A DNA stretch of 64,000 bases from Neobacillus pocheonensis (GCA_023702235.1 JAMQCR010000002.1:310001-374000), one strand, 5' to 3'; positions 43,664-53,937 are shown, counted from the stretch's first letter. Program-made: numbers and translations. The notes: generated from the sequence alone by a model not told the origin.

Positions 43664-45229
43664 CTACTTATAACTGGAACGAAAATGTTTGATTGTAACA
43701 TTTTTAAAGATAGATGTACCGCCATCAGAAAAAAGCGTTATTCCATTATCATTTGAATGAGGAAATACTTCACTTGAATAGGTTACATATCCATCATCAA
43801 TAAATACTTCGATACTTGTTTTATCAACTAGCACTTTTATATGAACCTTCTTTTTGCTTGCATCAAATGGCGCCTTACTCTCAACATATTTATTAGTCTT
43901 ATCGGGTTGGTCTGTAAAACCTCTATTTACATAAGAAAAGTTATTCTGTACAAAAAGACCGACATCAATATGGCGTTGTTTGTCCGTTGACTCACGAATT
44001 CTTAATCCTACATTCTTGACATGTGACCAAGATACTTCAGTATCCAATTGAAAAGCGTCCCCCTTTACCTTAAGGGTTTTAGACCCATTTACCTTTATTT
44101 CTTTAAAATAATTGGTTGAAAGAGTTAATTGGTTTAATGCCTCAATAGGTTGTGAAGTAAGAATATATTCATTGATATCTTGCTTTTTTAGTTGAATTTG
44201 ACGAACAATAGAATCAACCCCGTTGAAACCGTCTCTTAATGTGGGGGTACTGTTCGGATAATCCCAATTATTCATCCAAGCTAAAGCATAACGTTTCTTA
44301 TTACTTTTACCATCTTGAAAAGTAACGCCGGCATACCAATCGAAGCCATAATCTAACCATTTTGGTTCACTGTTATCTGCGAAAAATTCCTTCCCATTAT
44401 AGTTACCAATCCAATAGGCATAGGTATTGGGTTTACCTATAGATTTTCCATTCGCACTAGCACCGAGCACCCATTTATATGATCCGTCATTTGCCTGTAT
44501 CTTGAAAAGATCCGGACATTCTATAGTACCTATATCTTGTGTGAAGAATCCCCCTGTATAATGCCACTCCTTTAGATTAAGGGATTCATAAAAACCAATC
44601 TTCGTTCCCTCTGCCAAAACCATCACCCACTTATTAGCTTGACTATCCCAGATAATTTTTGGATCTCGAAAATCCTTTTCTTCTGGATTTGGAAGAATGG
44701 AATGATCACTATATGACTTGAATGTTTTACCACGATCTGTACTGTACCATAAATACTGTTCTTGTTTTCCACCATCAGCAGATGGTTGTGTTACAATCGC
44801 TACAACGGCTCCCTTTCCAAATCCTGCAGTATTTTGATCATCTACGACAAATGATCCAGTCCATGGATCACCATTTTTTGTAGTGTATTTAGGAATTGCC
44901 ACCCCTTCATCTTTCCAGTGCACCAAATCCCGAGATGTCGCTTGCCGCCATTCTGTACCATTTCCGTTTGGATAATCCTTATTATATAAGTAATAGTAAT
45001 GGTACTTACCATCGAAAAAGACAGGTCTTTGAGGATCGTTTATCCATTTGTCAGGTGCACTAAAATGATAGACGGGGCGATAGGTTAAAGTGGATTTATT
45101 AGCAGCTTGGTTTATCTTCTTATCTGTTGGAAGGAACAATAATCGTATAAAAAATATACTTCCTAGGCAGATAATGAAAAAAACACCTATCCATTTATAG
45201 ACTTTTTTATTAAATACTCTATTTTTCAA
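43664..45229 (-). CDS. levB: endolevanase LevB (GH32)
   Basis: This 521-residue GH32 enzyme cuts levan internally to levan oligosaccharides. An N-terminal hydrophobic segment (about 12-33) acts as anchor or uncleaved signal. The catalytic motifs are KWINDPQ (nucleophile D65), DFRDPKIIW and ECPDLFK, and the characteristic LevB segments YLYNKDYPNGNGTEW and DYGFDWYAGVTF are present. It is closely similar throughout to B. subtilis LevB (YveB), which lies beside sacB there as here. A TTG start after AAAGGGATG is likely. The frame is intact. Confidence 0.93.
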   Translation of the reverse strand: MKNRVFNKKVYKWIGVFFIICLGSIFFIRLLFLPTDKKINQAANKSTLTYRPVYHFSAPDKWINDPQRPVFFDGKYHYYYLYNKDYPNGNGTEWRQATSRDLVHWKDEGVAIPKYTTKNGDPWTGSFVVDDQNTAGFGKGAVVAIVTQPSADGGKQEQYLWYSTDRGKTFKSYSDHSILPNPEEKDFRDPKIIWDSQANKWVMVLAEGTKIGFYESLNLKEWHYTGGFFTQDIGTIECPDLFKIQANDGSYKWVLGASANGKSIGKPNTYAYWIGNYNGKEFFADNSEPKWLDYGFDWYAGVTFQDGKSNKKRYALAWMNNWDYPNSTPTLRDGFNGVDSIVRQIQLKKQDINEYILTSQPIEALNQLTLSTNYFKEIKVNGSKTLKVKGDAFQLDTEVSWSHVKNVGLRIRESTDKQRHIDVGLFVQNNFSYVNRGFTDQPDKTNKYVESKAPFDASKKKVHIKVLVDKTSIEVFIDDGYVTYSSEVFPHSNDNGITLFSDGGTSIFKNVTIKHFRSSYK

Positions 45230-45359
45230 ATAGATTCATCCCTTTTTAATTTTGATGGGAGTCGAGTGGTTTTTCTGCGATTTAGAAATAGATAAATTAA
45301 ACTACTTCTTTATGCTTATTTGGCATGCCTTTTTTCAGTAGCATAGACATTGCTTTGCA

Positions 45360-45870
45360 GAAATGGCTCTATTCTTTGCATTCATTAATGTTAGCTTGAT
45401 GGGCATGGGGTACCACTACTAAAACTTTATTAAACTTTTCTTGTAGCTCCAACTTATCTTTAATAACTTGTAATTTTTTAAGAATTAGATCAGAAGGCTC
45501 AATCTTCTGAACAGGTTTTAACTTTCCATCGTAAGGCGAGTCATACTGTTTAGTTGACCTAGTCACAGGGTTGCTGTTATGTACCGCAAAGTAGCAGATA
45601 ATTGGAGAGATGATATGAGGAAACAGGAGCAAAGTGCATGCTCCTTATGTTGTTTCTAGGGTCCGTTTCTGAATAGCTCTGTATAAAGAGCCTAGTGAAA
45701 TACCAGTGCCTTCTATAATTTCTTTTACATCGTTGCCATCGAAGGAAGTATAACATTCCAAGTTGTAATACTACTTCAATGAGATGTGTCACATTTCCAT
45801 TTTTTAATGCATGCGGTTGAAGATATTTAGATAACTTCTGAATATTGGTGTGCTCCCCTTCTTTACTACT
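45360..45870 (-). pseudogene. unrecognised broken gene(s) with HTH-like segment
   Basis: Two overlapping frames contain protein-like sequence: KLSKYLQPHALKNGNVTHLI, then in a shifted frame FDGNDVKEIIEGTGISLGSL and YRAIQKRTLETT, resembling a recombinase or regulator HTH. Another frame ends KPVQKIEPSDLILKKLQVIK. The pieces cannot be joined without several indels. I do not recognise the gene; it is probably a mobile-element relic between levB and the glycosyltransferase. Confidence 0.3.
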
Positions 45871-47240
45871 CAAACACTTTGCTTGTACACTTCCTCAACG
45901 GAATAGTTACGCCCCGTCCGAGCAACTTTATTCCATCCTTCTTTATTGACGAAATAAGCTGCACTTCCAACCATGATATAAAACAAATTGATAAAACGGA
46001 AGATGATTAAATCTAAGAAAGTCGTACCAATAATGGCGAATAAATTTCGTTTTGAATATCCGAATCCATACTGATTCGAAATAATTAAGCTAATGAAAGT
46101 ATATAACATATTCACTACAAGTGATCCGATTACATAAAACTGAATCACTTGCCAGGAGATTTCAGAGATAAAAACCATCAAGCTAATCAGAAAAAATCCT
46201 GTGAAATACGAAGCGACGACACCGACTAAAAAAGAATCCACTAAGAAGAAAAAGGAAATGCGATTGGTAAACATACTCTTGATGAATGTCATGAAATACA
46301 AGACAAAGCAATCCATGAACGCTTTTTGCCAGCGTACTCTTTGATTGTATAAATCTTTCCATGATTCAGGAACTTCGGTAAAACAAATTGCTTCAGGTAC
46401 AAATAAAACGCGCGTTCCTTTATGTTTCATGGCATATTGCTGCACCTTTAATGTAACATCAATATCTTCTCCAATTGTTTGTCGATATCCGCCAACCTCT
46501 AATAATACCTTTCGTTTGAAGGCTCCGAAGGCTCCTGAAATAATCGACAAGGCATTGGATTTGGCTAATGACGCTTTTAAAATGTAAAATCCTCGCAAGT
46601 ATTCTAAAATCTGAAAGCGCACAATTTGTTTCATCTTGCGAAGTGATGGCACAAAACCATTTCGAGTTTGTTCAAATCCTTGTAAAATATGGACATTCCC
46701 CCCAGCAGCAATCACAGAGGAATCATCAAAAACTTGATTTAAAAGAGATAAGGCTTTTGCATCCAAAACGCTATCTGCGTCTAATGTAATTACAATATCT
46801 TTTGTGGCATATGTTATTCCTGCATTTAAACTATCGGCTTTTCCACCATTTTCTTTATCAATCACTAGCACATTCTTATATTGATTAGAAAGATAAATTT
46901 GTCGAATTGGCATGAAGCCTAAAGCGTGAGCAGGCTTTTTTAATTCTTGTGGAATTAATTGTAGCTCACTGATTAATGCTTTCATGGTCTTATCAGTAGA
47001 ACCATCGTTGATGAAAATCAGTTCATAGTTATGATAATGAAGTTGCTTCATTCCTTGAATGGTGGTAGACAAAATGGAGACTTCATTGTAACAAGGAATC
47101 AAAATACTCATTCCAACTTCTTTGTCAGGTGTTACTTTCAAATAACTAGGTGTTTTCTTTGAAGCTTTTAAAGCATTGAAAGTATGAAACAACGGAAATA
47201 GTATACATAACACAAATAAAATGAACGAAACTATATACAA
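45870..47240 (-). CDS. membrane processive glycosyltransferase, GT2 (IcaA/cellulose-synthase-like)
   Basis: This 456-residue enzyme would build a beta-linked exopolysaccharide at the membrane. A helix at the N-terminus precedes the GT2 domain with SILIPCYNE, NDGSTDKT, the DxD motif LDADS, the acceptor GEDIDVT and the processivity motif QRVRW (about residue 305). Four to five C-terminal helices follow. The layout is that of poly-N-acetylglucosamine synthases such as IcaA/PgaC. The start is probably TTG after GAGG. It lies between sacB and levB, so the island may produce two exopolymers; the polymer itself is uncertain. Confidence 0.85.
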   Translation of the reverse strand: MYIVSFILFVLCILFPLFHTFNALKASKKTPSYLKVTPDKEVGMSILIPCYNEVSILSTTIQGMKQLHYHNYELIFINDGSTDKTMKALISELQLIPQELKKPAHALGFMPIRQIYLSNQYKNVLVIDKENGGKADSLNAGITYATKDIVITLDADSVLDAKALSLLNQVFDDSSVIAAGGNVHILQGFEQTRNGFVPSLRKMKQIVRFQILEYLRGFYILKASLAKSNALSIISGAFGAFKRKVLLEVGGYRQTIGEDIDVTLKVQQYAMKHKGTRVLFVPEAICFTEVPESWKDLYNQRVRWQKAFMDCFVLYFMTFIKSMFTNRISFFFLVDSFLVGVVASYFTGFFLISLMVFISEISWQVIQFYVIGSLVVNMLYTFISLIISNQYGFGYSKRNLFAIIGTTFLDLIIFRFINLFYIMVGSAAYFVNKEGWNKVARTGRNYSVEEVYKQSV

Positions 47241-47543
47241 ATTTTATTCCTCATTTTTTATTTTTGGTTTATCTTGTTGCGATTGGATAACGAATTCATT
47301 TTTTTTTTAAAAAATCATATTGATTCGTGACAAAATAAAAAAAGCAATTATAATTGCTTTAAGAATGTGAATGATCTTTCCTTCACTCATAACTTGCTTA
47401 CATACAATTGAACAGCAGGTTATCTTTAAAACAATAAATTAGCGCGGTAAATATATAAAGAAAATGTCGATATTCTATCGACATTTTCTTTCACCCTGAA
47501 TTTTGCTTTTTACGGAATCCGGGACAATCTTAACTGTGAAAAA
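47241..47543 (-). terminator. two hairpins after sacB
   Basis: Downstream of the sacB stop are a strong terminator (AAAATGTCGAT/ATCGACATTTT, 47461-47487, with T-rich tail) and a perfect palindrome AAAGCAATTATAATTGCTTT (47341-47360) followed on the minus strand by TTTTTATTTTG. Nothing else is seen in this 300-base gap, which would also hold the promoter of the glycosyltransferase gene. Confidence 0.75.
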
Positions 47544-49040
47544 TTATTTGTTGTTATCGCCAACTGTTAATTGTCCTTGCTCAAGGATGCTGTTTGGTAC
47601 AACAGACGTTTTTGATCCTTGAATGTTAAGCAAAAAGCTTGGTGCAAAAGTAGATTGATGGTCTGTATAGAAACCTCTATTGGTCATGTAACTTGTTATT
47701 ACCACATTATTACCTTCAGCTTGCGGTACAGCAAAGTGAGAGTAAGTAAATGTATGGTCTGCAGGGTCTAGATTCATGTTTAATACTAGGCCGGTTCCAT
47801 TTAACGGTTTGAATGGACCATTTAAGGAATCGGCTACGAAACCTAACATGTAAACATCTTTGTCACCAATGCCATCAATCGTCATTTTGGATCCTCTTGA
47901 ATCCGTGAATAGATACCATTTATTATTCATTTTAAATATATTGGCACGTTCGATTTCATCTGTTACTGTGTTTGATGCAATTAATGGTTTCATAACACTT
48001 TTCACTGTATAGTCATCGTTTAATTCAACAATGCCCAATGCACCATTCGCTAAAGAAGCAATTTGTTTTTTAGGACTTTGTAACAGATTATTTTTTTCAT
48101 TTTGGAAGAAGACGTCACTTCCGCCATAATATGCTTTATTATTGAAAGATTGATCGCCTTGATAACCATCTGAAGTTCCTGTATTGGCTTCAAAGACAAG
48201 ATATTTATGACCATGATCTTCAACATAGTGAGGGTCTCTTAAAGTATGGTTATCACCTGAATTCCACTTGCCTTCATCGATAAATTGCTGAATATTTTGA
48301 TAAAGTGTACCGTCTCCGCCATCAAAAACAGATTTGTGATCAGATACTCCATCAACTTTAAGTGTAGCTGCATCCGGCTGGGATAAGTTGACTTGAGCAG
48401 TTGATATAATTTGGTTACCGGCACCGGTTCCACCATCTTCAGGAGTACCTGAGTAATCTGTATAAAATAAACGGACTTTGCCATCTTTAGTTAAAGTAGC
48501 AGAACCTGACCACTCCTGTGTTTGATATTTAAGATACGGGTCATTTGGAACAAATTTATCACTATCTTTAAATACTCTTCCAGCATTTTTCCAGCTATCA
48601 ATCGATGTATCACCGACCTTTTGATAGAATAAATAAATTGAAGTATCATTACTGTTTTTTGGGTCACCTGCTAAAGCGAAAACGATATGATATCCTTTAT
48701 AATTTGCAGCAGTACCATCAGCGTTTTGCAGTGGCCAGCTATCCCATACATCTAAATCTATTAAGTTTCCTGACTTATCATACCCTTTTGCCGAAGCAAT
48801 GTTTTGTATTTTTGATGCATCAAATTGAGGCACTTTAAATTGTGGACTGTTTTGTTGTCCTGGAATTTTTAGCATGTTATATCGTGTGATATGAGAAATT
48901 CCATAGTTGTCATTGTAATTCTGACTGTTGTTTTCTGCAGCAAAAGTTGTAATTCCCCCACCTATTAGAAATGCTGTGGTTAAAGTTAACGCTGTTGTTT
49001 GTTTTAAAACCTTTTTGAAATTTATTTTTTTGTTATTCAT
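47544..49040 (-). CDS. sacB: levansucrase SacB (GH68)
   Basis: This secreted enzyme of about 498 residues splits sucrose and polymerises the fructose into levan. The start at 49040 (MNNKKINFKKVLKQTTALTL) fits GAGGAGG 9 bases upstream; a longer in-frame start runs through that site. The signal peptide ends near TTFAAEN. Catalytic residues are visible in VWDSWPLQ (nucleophile), RDPHYVEDHG (stabiliser) and DEIERANIF (acid/base). The sequence style is close to B. megaterium SacB. A ScrR-type operator lies just downstream of its likely promoter. The gene is intact. Confidence 0.96.
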   Translation of the reverse strand: MNNKKINFKKVLKQTTALTLTTAFLIGGGITTFAAENNSQNYNDNYGISHITRYNMLKIPGQQNSPQFKVPQFDASKIQNIASAKGYDKSGNLIDLDVWDSWPLQNADGTAANYKGYHIVFALAGDPKNSNDTSIYLFYQKVGDTSIDSWKNAGRVFKDSDKFVPNDPYLKYQTQEWSGSATLTKDGKVRLFYTDYSGTPEDGGTGAGNQIISTAQVNLSQPDAATLKVDGVSDHKSVFDGGDGTLYQNIQQFIDEGKWNSGDNHTLRDPHYVEDHGHKYLVFEANTGTSDGYQGDQSFNNKAYYGGSDVFFQNEKNNLLQSPKKQIASLANGALGIVELNDDYTVKSVMKPLIASNTVTDEIERANIFKMNNKWYLFTDSRGSKMTIDGIGDKDVYMLGFVADSLNGPFKPLNGTGLVLNMNLDPADHTFTYSHFAVPQAEGNNVVITSYMTNRGFYTDHQSTFAPSFLLNIQGSKTSVVPNSILEQGQLTVGDNNK

Positions 49041-49121
49041 ACATTCGTTCCTCCTCTTTTTCCACAATCTGCTAAGGCTTGAATTTGAAATATTTCTCTG
49101 TTGATCTAGCGTTTAATTAAT

Positions 49122-49134
49122 AGAACCGGTTCCA
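49122..49134 (-). promoter_or_regulatory. ScrR/LacI-type operator before sacB
   Basis: AGAACCGGTTCCA contains the perfect 10-base palindrome GAACCGGTTC, the same core as the three sites in front of sacP. It lies 82-94 bases upstream of the sacB start and directly downstream of the candidate promoter. Confidence 0.7.
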
Positions 49135-49140
49135 ATAAGA

Positions 49141-49169
49141 ACTTTACTTCAATAATCTGTTCCCGTCAA
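49141..49169 (-). promoter_or_regulatory. candidate sigma-A promoter of sacB
   Basis: On the minus strand TTGACG (49164-49169) and TAAAGT (49141-49146) are spaced by 17 bases. The -35 fits well and the -10 is weak. The operator follows 7 bases later, which would let a repressor block transcription. Confidence 0.5.
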
Positions 49170-49832
49170 ACAGGTAAAATGTACTAATTATAATCACATT
49201 TACAGTAATAGAAAAATTCAACCAGGATGATAGTCGCTCTTTGTTCTTTTTCATTTACACTTTTAGATTTTTAAAATTAGGAGAAAATATACTTTTAAGT
49301 CTCTAGTTTATTATCAAAGTTTAAAAGTATCTAACCCGGCAATGAGAAACATATGTATACCCTTTCCTAATTAATATTTATTTCTATCTGGAAACCTTTG
49401 CACCAAATGGGTGTTAAAAAGCGTTATTAGCATTAATCTCCAGATGTATATTTCTTTTTTGTAAAATTAACGTAAAAGAAAATAAGTCAAAAGAACTAGT
49501 TGAAAAAAAAGGGAAATAATTATTTTGGAAAAATATTAAATTTACAATTTCTTTATAAAACATAAATATAAATGAAATAAAGTTACCCACAAATAAGCTA
49601 TGTGCCTCTCGTACCAGTTTAGTGAAAACTAAACAATACGAAAAGCAGGGATCTAGTTTGAATAAAAAGAATAAGCGTAAAACCAAGAACTTAAGTGTCC
49701 TACCTTACGGCAAAAGAACGTAAAATTGTTAAATGGTACAAGATTAAAAGGTTAGAAGCAAAACAAAGAGGTCTATAATATGATAATTATATGTTACATG
49801 ACAAATAGAGGTGTCTAAACGGACCATTATTC
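49170..49832. other. intergenic region, AT-rich
   Basis: No intact gene is supported. A short frame around 49700-49782 (SYLTAKERKIVKWYKIKRLE) looks like the end of a lost gene. The large leader region upstream of the sacB promoter shows no RAT-type antiterminator hairpin that I can recognise. Confidence 0.35.
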
Positions 49833-49945
49833 TACGTTTGTGCCAAGCTTTTTGCTTAACATTCAAGGATCAAAAACGTCTGTTGTAAAAGATACATCCT
49901 TGAGCTAGGACATTTAACGATTGACGATACAAGCGAATAACAATG
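49833..49945 (+). pseudogene. relic of a second levansucrase gene, 3' end, opposite strand
   Basis: The plus strand reads LLNIQGSKTSVV, followed by a degenerate DTSLS-stop-DI-stop-RLTI, which matches the last 30 residues of SacB (FLLNIQGSKTSVVPNSILEQ and GQLTVGDNNK). The DNA matches the reverse complement of 47545-47650 with scattered changes and stops. It is therefore an inverted, decayed copy of sacB's end, 0.8 kb upstream of the live gene. Confidence 0.7.
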
Positions 49946-50086
49946 TTTGCTAATTCTGATTATTTGTTGGTCCTTCCACCTAAAATACAATAATCAGTTC
50001 AGGATTATAACTAAAAAATAGAAAGCTTAAGATTAGGGGAAATGGTATAGTTTATCGCCATTTCCTTTTGTTTTAGGCATTAAGCA

Positions 50087-50573
50087 GACATGGAGCCTCT
50101 ACGAGCATAATTCTCCTGTCAAGAAGCCAGCTGTTCAAACAGTTGGCATCGCCAACTGAGACTATCATGCCCGCAACTCCAAATCAAGCCGGTGCTTTGA
50201 ATTTTATGCGCCCTTTACACTCGAACTTCTTTGATTACCAAGGATCCTTGCTTTTCATAGAATTCTTTTGGGATAAATCTAGAATGCTAGAATGGATGCG
50301 CTGTTCATTATAAAACTTCATAAACCATGCCACTTCTTCGTATGTTTCGAATTGAAATCTACTAAAACAATCATCTTCTAGAATTCGATGAAACGACTCA
50401 ATATGAGCGTTCATATTAGGCGTTTTTGGCGGAATTCTTTCGTGTTCGGTTTGAAATTCCAGGCAACCCTGTTCAAAGGCATGAGAAATAAACTGTGGTC
50501 CATTATCAGATCGAATCACAAGTATTTCCTTTTTATCAACTTGCTTCCTTTTTATTAAAGCTCTTTGTAAATT
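50087..50573 (-). mobile_element. truncated second copy of the IS3-family element, with broken orfB
   Basis: This segment matches the left end of the element at 40-1461, about 95% by eye, up to the middle of orfB, then ends at 50573. The remaining orfB frame (about 50215-50573) has D and E of the catalytic triad (SDNGPQF, NAHIESFH) but lacks the first D. It also has a 12-base deletion (loss of EAYK) and one G missing near 50271, which destroys the C-terminus. orfA and the right end are gone. The break coincides with the end of another element at 50577. Confidence 0.85.
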
Positions 50574-50576
50574 ATC

Positions 50577-51452
50577 CCTCATTTACTTATGGTACGGTTC
50601 ACCACCATTAATCTTAAACTAATTTTCCTTCTGCTTTATGGTTAGTTGCAACTTTTCCTCCACAATCTAACCCCGTTTGTTGAAAAAGAAAATAGGCTAT
50701 ACTCTTTATGTAAAACCTAAATTTTTAATAATAGATATATATAGATTTATAAAACTAGTGATAATGATAAAGTATTCCCTATTGATAGGAGCCTTTGCTC
50801 AAAGAGAGCAAAGGCTATTTTTTGCGAGTTCTTTCTATTATATATTGGTACTTTTCAATTTTATTTCGTACCCTTAACTAACTTATAAAATGTTGTCTTT
50901 TTAACCCCTATTTCTTGCATCGCCTTCACAGCTGTCATCTCTCCCGATTTCCATCGATGATAAGCTTGCTTAAACTCTTCGGTAATAATAGATTACGGTC
51001 TTCCAAAAGCTACTCCATTTTGAAAATAGCCAATATAATGTCTTAAACTGCCATTTTCGAATAATCTCTTTTTTACAAAGTTTTTCAACATGATGTCAAC
51101 TATGTTGTATTCCCTTGATGTCTATCGTATGATTTAGCTATATAAATCAACATAGTTTATAAATTAAATATAAAAAGCGAATTCTAAATAGTTTATAGGA
51201 AGTGTCAATATTGGTGGATTTCGGAGGTATTAAGAACAGTAAAGGACTTCTATAGCACAAAAAGCCGATTTCTTTAGACATTAAGGAATCGACTTTTCTA
51301 TTAATCCCTCTTCAACAATAGGCCTGATTGTTGAAAAACGAAATTATGAATTGTTGTTGGTTGCTTGCTACAAAAGCCAACTATACTTTGGTAAATTTAG
51401 GTTAAGATTATTCATGATACGGTTCACCGTAACGTATGTAAATGAGGTTTTT
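50577..51452. mobile_element. possible degenerate element with CCTCATTTAC ends
   Basis: Inverted ends can be aligned: CCTCATTTACTTATGGTACG at 50577-50596 and, reversed, CCTCATTTACATACGTTACG at 51433-51452. Inside are a resolvase C-terminal relic and no complete gene. A related end (CCTCATTTACTAATGATACC) and the same resolvase relic recur at 56948-57260. I suggest remnants of one transposon type; the boundaries are tentative. Confidence 0.4.
50861..51010 (-). pseudogene. serine resolvase C-terminal relic, copy 1
   Basis: The minus strand gives FGRP, a stop, then SIITEEFKQAYHRWKSGEMT, AVKAMQEIGVKKTTFYKLV and KGTK-stop. This is the C-terminal HTH domain of Bacillus-type serine resolvases. The catalytic domain is absent. 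The same relic occurs at 57121-57260. Confidence 0.65.
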
Positions 51453-51462
51453 TATTTTTATC

Positions 51463-52450
51463 TCATTTTTCAAAACTTTGCAGTAAATGACTAATTTCCT
51501 CTTTTGTCGGGAGAGAAGAAATGGCTCCCTTTCCTGTTGCAGTAAGTGCATCACTTGCATTTGCAAATGAAAGGAGCTCCTGATAATGATGTTGAAGAAC
51601 TTCTTCTAGGTTTTGTTGTCTCACATCTTTTTCTAACAATTTATATAAGAATCCGCCTATAAACGCATCTCCTGCACCGGTGGTATCCTGAACTTCCACG
51701 TGATATCCAGTAGACTGATAGTTTTCATTTTTTAAATATAGCTCTGCACCTTGCGCACCCTTTGTATAAATAACCGCTTTTACATCTCCCGTAAATAAAG
51801 ATTGAATCGCTTCATTTATAGTAGAAATGCCTGTAATGAACTCCAGCTCTTCATCTGAGATTTTTAGAATATGTGCCATTGGAGCAAATTCCAAGATTGT
51901 TTTTCTGCAATCTTCCGGATTGTTCCAAAGAGGAAGTCGCACATTAGGGTCGAAGCTGATAATACTTCCTTTTTCTTTAGCTGCACCGATTGCCTTCACA
52001 TGTGCCTGTTTCATCGGGCTTTCAAATAAATCTACAGAACAAAAATGGAGAATATCCCCCGACTCAAACCAACTTTCCTCTATCTCAGTTTCACTGAGAA
52101 GAAGGTCTGCGGAAGGATTTCGATAAAAGGAAAAATCACGTTCACCGTCATTATGCAACGATACAAAAGCAAGACCTGTTTTCGACTCATTGGTTCTTAT
52201 AATTTTTTCCTGTATTTACACCTGCTTGTTGTAATTGATCTAAAAGGAAGTCTCCAAATGCATCGGTACCCAGCTTTGTAATCATAAACGCTTTACAGCC
52301 ATACTTTGCAACGGCTGCTGCAACGTTTGCGGGAGCGCCTCCTGGTGTACGTTCAAACGTCAATACATCTTTCAGTGCTCTTCCCTTTTGGAGGGGAATG
52401 AAATCAATTAATACTTCCCCGATAGAATATAAGCTTTTCATCCTTTTCAC
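51463..52450 (-). pseudogene. scrK: fructokinase (PfkB family), frameshifted
   Basis: The two frames 52450-52187 and 52158-51463 are one gene of about 325 codons. The first has the PfkB N-terminus GEVLIDFIP and GGAPANVAAAVAKYG; the second has the signature DTTGAGDAFIGGFLYKL with the catalytic Asp. One base missing near 52206 separates them; the restored reading is EKIIRTNESKTGLAFVSLHN. The enzyme would phosphorylate the fructose left after sucrose-6-phosphate hydrolysis. It is the last gene of scrR-sacP-sacA-scrK. Confidence 0.85.
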
Positions 52451-52467
52451 TCATTTCTTAATCTTAC

Positions 52468-53937
52468 TCATAAATCCCATTTGGTTGCATGTAGCAATGC
52501 TTTTCCGCCCGTTGTAAAAAAGCGAATTTCTTTACTGTCTTCCTTAGGGAAGATCCGGCTTGTAAATACTTCTTCTCCATCATTTATAAAAATCTCGACA
52601 GAGGATGTGTCCACAAACAGGTGAAATTTAATTTTAGATTCATCGATAAAGCATTTCCTAACGGTTCCATACTGGTCCCCTACGGATTCACCTGAAAATG
52701 TTCGGTCTAAAATGACCTTTTTCTGAACGGCAACATACTTAATAATGGTTTTCTCGTTATCCCCAGCCCTAAACTGGACTCCAAATTCTTTTGCATCGAA
52801 ATTTTCAAACTCACAAATCATTTCGAAAGATGTTCCCGTAAAGGCATCATACATTTTCTTTTCCTGATGAATAACGTCTTTAATCTCATGTTGCTGTTTC
52901 CGAAGTGCTTGAAGCTCTTTTACTGGTTGTTGAATTAGCTTGCTATTCCGAATCGATAATTCTCTTGGCAATGTCAAACAATGAGCCCACCCGTTTTTAT
53001 CGGTAGGGTAATCAATTTCCGGCAATCCCATCCAACCTACTAAAATTCGCCGACCATCCGCATCCATCATCGTTTGAGGTGCATAAAAATCAAATCCTCT
53101 ATCAAGCTCTTGGAAAGGAGCGTGCGTGAGTGTTAGTTTTTCTAAATCCAATTTATCTCCAAGAATATAACCAGATTGATAAATATTTTTAAAGTGATCT
53201 TCTTTCGGCTCAAGCCCCTGTGGAGAAAAGATCAGAACACCTTGGTCTTGCAGTTTAAAATAATCTGGACATTCCCACATATAGCCAAAAATTTTTAAAT
53301 TGGTTTTCAGCTCCCCTTCGAATTTCCAATTTAGCAAATCCGTCGAACTATATAATACCACACAGCCTGTTTTATTTTCCCGTTGCGCCCCAATAACTGT
53401 ATAGAATTTATTACCATCTTTCCAAATCTTAGGATCACGAAGATGATCTGTATATCCATTTGGAACATCACGAATAACTGGCTGTTCCAGTTTTACTATT
53501 TCCCCTGCTTTATCCATAATGGCAAGACGTTGATAAGAATGTCTTTCCCAATTTTCATCGCGCGTGTTTCCGGTATACAATAAAAACAATTTTCCATCAT
53601 GTTCAATTGCACTTCCAGAATAGGCACCATGGCTGTCATAATCATCCGTTGGTTCAATCCCTATCCCAACGTTTTCCCAATGAACAAGATCCTTTGATTT
53701 AGTATGATACCAATATTTTAACCCGTGCACGGGACCAAGTGGAAACCACTGATAAAATAGGTGATACTCACCGTTATAATAAGAAAAACCATTCGGATCA
53801 TTCAAAAGACCTGTTTCAGGTTGTATGTGAAATGTTTGACGCCATTTGCAATCGCTCACTTCTAATTGCAATTTTAGAAGTTCTTCCTGACTTGCTTCTT
53901 CTATACGGCGATAACGCTGTTCTTTTGTCCATATCAT
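52468..53937 (-). CDS. sacA: sucrose-6-phosphate hydrolase (GH32)
   Basis: This cytoplasmic enzyme of about 489 residues splits sucrose-6-phosphate into glucose-6-phosphate and fructose. The start MIWTKEQRYRR at 53937 is chosen because AAAGGAG lies 10 bases upstream; the longer frame overlaps sacP. Catalytic motifs are LLNDPNG (nucleophile D47), HLRDPKIW and WECPDYFK (acid/base). There is no signal peptide, as expected. It follows sacP closely and precedes scrK, so the three form one operon. Confidence 0.95.
   Translation of the reverse strand: MIWTKEQRYRRIEEASQEELLKLQLEVSDCKWRQTFHIQPETGLLNDPNGFSYYNGEYHLFYQWFPLGPVHGLKYWYHTKSKDLVHWENVGIGIEPTDDYDSHGAYSGSAIEHDGKLFLLYTGNTRDENWERHSYQRLAIMDKAGEIVKLEQPVIRDVPNGYTDHLRDPKIWKDGNKFYTVIGAQRENKTGCVVLYSSTDLLNWKFEGELKTNLKIFGYMWECPDYFKLQDQGVLIFSPQGLEPKEDHFKNIYQSGYILGDKLDLEKLTLTHAPFQELDRGFDFYAPQTMMDADGRRILVGWMGLPEIDYPTDKNGWAHCLTLPRELSIRNSKLIQQPVKELQALRKQQHEIKDVIHQEKKMYDAFTGTSFEMICEFENFDAKEFGVQFRAGDNEKTIIKYVAVQKKVILDRTFSGESVGDQYGTVRKCFIDESKIKFHLFVDTSSVEIFINDGEEVFTSRIFPKEDSKEIRFFTTGGKALLHATKWDL

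Noticed and set aside
49414..49686. A 90-codon Phe-rich minus-strand frame upstream of sacB
   Set aside because: The composition reflects AT-rich non-coding DNA, and there is no ribosome-binding site or family resemblance.
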